Positions 34,099 to 36,262 of a stretch of DNA of 36,262 nucleotides are shown piece after piece (position 1 is the first letter of the stretch; each line of letters opens with the position of its first letter). The DNA lies in the NCBI GenBank assembly GCA_934525065.1, contig CAKSYX010000017.1:1-36262 (forward strand), written 5' to 3'. The notes beneath the pieces are model-generated. The model searched no databases, had not been told where the DNA came from, and saw only the letters and a list, made by a program, of their open reading frames with translations. A program made the translations under genes and the position numbers. Source of the stretch: an uncultured Eubacteriales bacterium. Lineage in GTDB: Bacteria; Bacillota; Clostridia; Oscillospirales; Acutalibacteraceae.

Positions 34099-34128
34099 GC
34101 AGTTCATACCCGAAAACGTGCATTTCAT
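34099..34128 (+). promoter_or_regulatory. Putative LytTR operator 2 (direct repeats)
   Basis: GCAGTTCAT (34099-34107) and GCATTTCAT (34120-34128), again exactly 21 bp apart, with the second inside GTGCATTTCATCG (34118-34130), identical to the second box of operator 1. The CAGTT core is the classic LytTR half-site. The extended -10 of the downstream promoter begins about 30 bases later. Confidence 0.6.
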
Positions 34129-34150
34129 CGGAAAAACAGCAAAGTCAAAA

Positions 34151-34179
34151 AAACTGTGATATAATCAAGTCACAGTTTA
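34151..34179 (+). promoter_or_regulatory. Promoter with overlapping perfect inverted repeat before the second WXG100 pair
   Basis: An extended -10, TGATATAAT (TATAAT at 34160-34165), is framed by AAACTGTGA (34151-34159) and TCACAGTTT (34171-34179), a perfect 9-bp inverted repeat with a 10-base spacer. As the transcript should start near 34172, the repeat cannot form an mRNA hairpin and is more likely a DNA operator. No proper -35 is visible, which fits activator dependence. Confidence 0.6.
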
Positions 34180-34224
34180 GAAATAAACAAGATAAAAAAT
34201 CAAACAAAAACAGGAGGAACAATC

Positions 34225-34524
34225 ATGGCAGAAATTCTTACTAACACAGCTCAACTCAGGTCACAGGCGGAGGCTCTCAAAAACCTCAACGATTCATTTA
34301 AGAGCGCAGTCGGACAGCTTGAAAGCACAGAAGGCACCCTCATGGGAATGTGGGATGGCGATGCAAAGAACGCATTTGACAAGGCCTTCAAAAATGATAA
34401 GATCCAGATGGATAACTTTTACAATGCGATTGCAAATTATGTAAACGTTCTTGAGCAGATTGCAGCGAATTACGATTCTGCAGAAGCTGCTAATGTAAGC
34501 ACCGGAACCACAAGAAGCTATTGA
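34225..34524 (+). CDS. WXG100 protein, WDG type, second copy
   Basis: 99 residues, 8 bases after ACAGGAGGA. A helical hairpin with W43-D-G (TLMGMWDGDAKNAFDKAF). It resembles the protein at 33075 (MWDGxAxxAF). The tail is Ser/Thr-rich (NVSTGTTRSY) and ends in tyrosine. It has its own regulated promoter region, unlike the first copy, which is read from the upstream transcript. It probably forms a heterodimer with the next gene's product. Confidence 0.93.
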   Translation: MAEILTNTAQLRSQAEALKNLNDSFKSAVGQLESTEGTLMGMWDGDAKNAFDKAFKNDKIQMDNFYNAIANYVNVLEQIAANYDSAEAANVSTGTTRSY

Positions 34525-34558
34525 TTTGACTTAAAAACTGAAAGGAGCATTTATAACC

Positions 34559-34873
34559 ATGGAAGGAACTTTGAGAGTAACACCCGAACAGCTTATCAAC
34601 ACATCATCAGAATTTGCATCAATCGGCAACACTGTTGCTAATCTCACAGAGCAGATGACAACGACTGTCACCGGTCTCGCAAACATTTGGCAGGGCGAAG
34701 CCGCAACTGCGTATGTTAACCGCTTTAATGGCCTTAACGATGACATTCAGAGACTTGTTGCAATGATTCGTGAGCATTCGACCGACCTTAACGAAATGGC
34801 TCAGACCTATAAGACCGGCGATGATCAGAATGTTCAGCTTGCTGAAACGCTCTCTTCAGATGTAATTGTCTGA
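34559..34873 (+). CDS. WXG100 protein, WQG type, C-terminal DVIV motif, second copy
   Basis: 104 residues; GAAAGGAGC lies 10 bases before ATG 34559. A hairpin with W44-Q-G (ANIWQGEAATAY). The C-terminus LSSDVIV and the HSTDLNEMAQTY segment repeat those of the protein at 33397. It is the last gene of the T7SS locus; a strong terminator follows 15 bases after the stop. Confidence 0.93.
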   Translation: MEGTLRVTPEQLINTSSEFASIGNTVANLTEQMTTTVTGLANIWQGEAATAYVNRFNGLNDDIQRLVAMIREHSTDLNEMAQTYKTGDDQNVQLAETLSSDVIV

Positions 34874-34888
34874 TTCTCATACACCCGC

Positions 34889-34922
34889 GGCTCCCGAAGC
34901 TCTTCGGGAGTCCGTTTTTTTT
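34889..34922 (+). terminator. Terminator closing the T7SS locus
   Basis: CTCCCGAAG-CT-CTTCGGGAG (34891-34910) can be extended by GG/TCC, then GTTTTTTTT. Very strong; it marks the right boundary. Confidence 0.95.
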
Positions 34923-34975
34923 ACTCAGCGAAGCTGTTGCGGTGCTGTTTTTATTCGAAAAAGTCTGAAATAAGG

Positions 34976-35004
34976 TTGAATTTTCTTTGCTTAATTGTTA
35001 CAAT
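34976..35004 (+). promoter_or_regulatory. Promoter of the leucine-rich-repeat protein gene
   Basis: TTGAAT (34976-34981), 17 bases, TACAAT (34999-35004). It is followed by a leader with a small CGGCC/GGCCG stem and GGGAGG before the ATG at 35065. Confidence 0.75.
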
Positions 35005-35064
35005 ATAAAATGTAAATTTATGGTATTTTGCGGCCTTATCCGGCCGATTCGGGAGGAAAATAAA

Positions 35065-36262
35065 ATGAAAAATCAACGTTCAAAAGGCTTCATTTTTTCA
35101 CTTGTCATAGTTGTTGCAGCTGTTTTGTTTGTTTTACCGACGGCGTTCAGGGCACAGGCGGCGTACACAAATGGGTATTTGACATATACGGTCGAAAACG
35201 GGGAAGCAACAATAACGGACTGCGACACATCAATTAGCGGAAGCTTCACTATCCCGTCAAAACTCGGCAGTTATCCGGTGACAAGCATAGGAAACGACGC
35301 ATTTGAAAAATGCACCGGTTTGACAAGCATAACAATTCCAAGCAGTGTGAAATGGATAGGTCCGTATGCGTTTTACGGCTGCTCCGGCTTGACAAGCGTA
35401 ACAATTCCCAAAGGCGTAACAAGTATAGGCAATGCTTCATTCAAAGGTTGCACAAACCTAACGAACATAACAATTCCAAATAGTGTAATAGATATCGATG
35501 AAGAGGCTTTTCATAATACAGCATGGTATAATTCACAGCCATACGGGGATGTGTATGCCGGTAAGGTCTATTATAAGTATAAGGGAACAATGCCAAATGA
35601 TACTAAGGTTGTTATCAAGAACGGAACAAAGTGTATTGTTGAGTCTGCATTCGAAGATTGCACCGGTTTGACAAGCATAACAATTCCAAACAGTGTAACA
35701 AGCATAGGCAATGATGCATTCCTAGGCTGCACCGGTTTGACAAGCGTAACAATTCCAAGCAGTGTGAAATGGATAGATCCGTATGCATTTTGGGGCTGCA
35801 CTGGACTGACGAGCATAACAATTCCAAGCAGTGTGAAATGGATAGGTCCGTATGCGTTTTACGGCTGCACCGGTTTGACAAGCGTAACAATTCCAAATAG
35901 TGTGACAAGTATAGATTATAATGCATTCGAAGATTGCACCGGACTGACAAGCATAGCTATATACAGCAAAGTCTGTGATATTTATGATAGTTCTTATACT
36001 TTCCCATCTACCGCAAAAATTATCGGACTTTCCGGTTCAACGGCTGAAGCATATGCCAAAAAATATAACAGAACTTTTGAGGTGCATAAGCATATTTTTT
36101 CTTCATGGAAAGTAACTAAAGTGGCAACCTGTACCAAAGCCGGTAACCAAAGCCGCACTTGTTCCGTTTGTAAGAAAAAGGAAAGCAAAAAGCTGTCCGC
36201 TCTCGGTCACAGCTATAAGATTACAAAAATAAAAGCAAAAGCAACTCTTTCAAAGAACGGCT
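35065..36262 (+). CDS. BspA-like leucine-rich-repeat surface protein (3' end beyond window)
   Basis: At least 399 residues, open to the window end. A signal peptide (about 1-33, LVIVVAAVLFVLPTAFRAQA) is followed by LRR_5/BspA-type repeats of about 23 residues with consensus C-TGLTSITIPNSVTSIG-x-x-AF (about 72-300). They are interrupted once by a non-repeat insertion (about 153-190, WYNSQPYGDVYAGKVYYKYKG), as is common in this family. Then comes a HIFSSWKVTK...TCSVCKKKE...ALGH module (about 345-390) of the same kind as in the 15500-20770 protein. These proteins are secreted and often bind host or microbial surfaces. Some repeats are nearly identical at DNA level. Whether it is functionally tied to the T7SS is unknown; a Sec signal argues for separate export. 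Confidence 0.88.
   Translation, partial: MKNQRSKGFIFSLVIVVAAVLFVLPTAFRAQAAYTNGYLTYTVENGEATITDCDTSISGSFTIPSKLGSYPVTSIGNDAFEKCTGLTSITIPSSVKWIGPYAFYGCSGLTSVTIPKGVTSIGNASFKGCTNLTNITIPNSVIDIDEEAFHNTAWYNSQPYGDVYAGKVYYKYKGTMPNDTKVVIKNGTKCIVESAFEDCTGLTSITIPNSVTSIGNDAFLGCTGLTSVTIPSSVKWIDPYAFWGCTGLTSITIPSSVKWIGPYAFYGCTGLTSVTIPNSVTSIDYNAFEDCTGLTSIAIYSKVCDIYDSSYTFPSTAKIIGLSGSTAEAYAKKYNRTFEVHKHIFSSWKVTKVATCTKAGNQSRTCSVCKKKESKKLSALGHSYKITKIKAKATLSKNG

Overview
The window looks like a chromosomal segment of a low- to mid-GC Gram-positive Clostridia, most likely a gut Oscillospiraceae/Ruminococcus relative. This rests on strong AGGAGG-type ribosome sites, U-tailed intrinsic terminators, a CdaA/CdaR c-di-AMP pair, CotH-kinase, NAGPA and BspA-type surface proteins, and a Firmicutes-style type VII secretion (T7SS) locus. 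The taxon is inferred from gene content; no rRNA or other definitive marker is present.

Layout. (1) 1-3345 is an eroded accessory zone: a frameshifted, truncated YD-repeat (Rhs-like) gene, an AT-rich FRG-domain gene on the opposite strand, and a mosaic of intergenic repeats built around a bidirectional terminator hairpin. (2) 3360-7705 holds small metabolic genes: a SWIM zinc-finger protein, a P-loop kinase of the topology-modulation type, a GH110-like alpha-1,3-galactosidase, and a DUF3343 / cysteine desulfurase pair that overlaps by ATGA. (3) 7896-13122 is a cell-envelope and housekeeping block: cdaA-cdaR, then a class A penicillin-binding protein followed by ruvX. (4) 13430-20770 encodes two large secreted proteins, a CotH-kinase protein and a 1756-residue protein combining NAGPA, metallophosphoesterase and cell-wall-binding repeats. 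Both end in a short hydrophobic or amphipathic tail instead of a sortase signal. (5) 20909-23151 carries a collapsed transporter remnant, a WYL regulator and a VanY-type D,D-carboxypeptidase.

(6) 23347-34873 is a compact T7SS locus bounded by intrinsic terminators on both sides. In order it encodes a WXG-like/beta-repeat candidate effector, a DUF4176 protein, an unrecognised 211-aa protein, a membrane-anchored FHA-like protein, EssC, a LytTR regulator with a degenerate receiver, an unrecognised 226-aa protein, a YukD/EsaB ubiquitin-like protein, a small helical protein and five WXG100 proteins. I see no EssA, EssB or EsaA, so this is not the canonical Staphylococcus/Bacillus gene set.

The most interesting signal is regulatory. 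The two non-coding gaps inside this locus (about 32590-32700 and 34090-34220) each carry a pair of 9-bp direct repeats of the type GCATTTCAT spaced exactly 21 bp apart (9+12). This is the geometry of LytTR-family (AgrA/ComE) operators, and the LytTR gene sits within the same locus. I propose a self-contained circuit in which the embedded regulator controls the WXG100 substrate genes separately from the apparatus. (7) The window ends inside a BspA-like leucine-rich-repeat surface protein.
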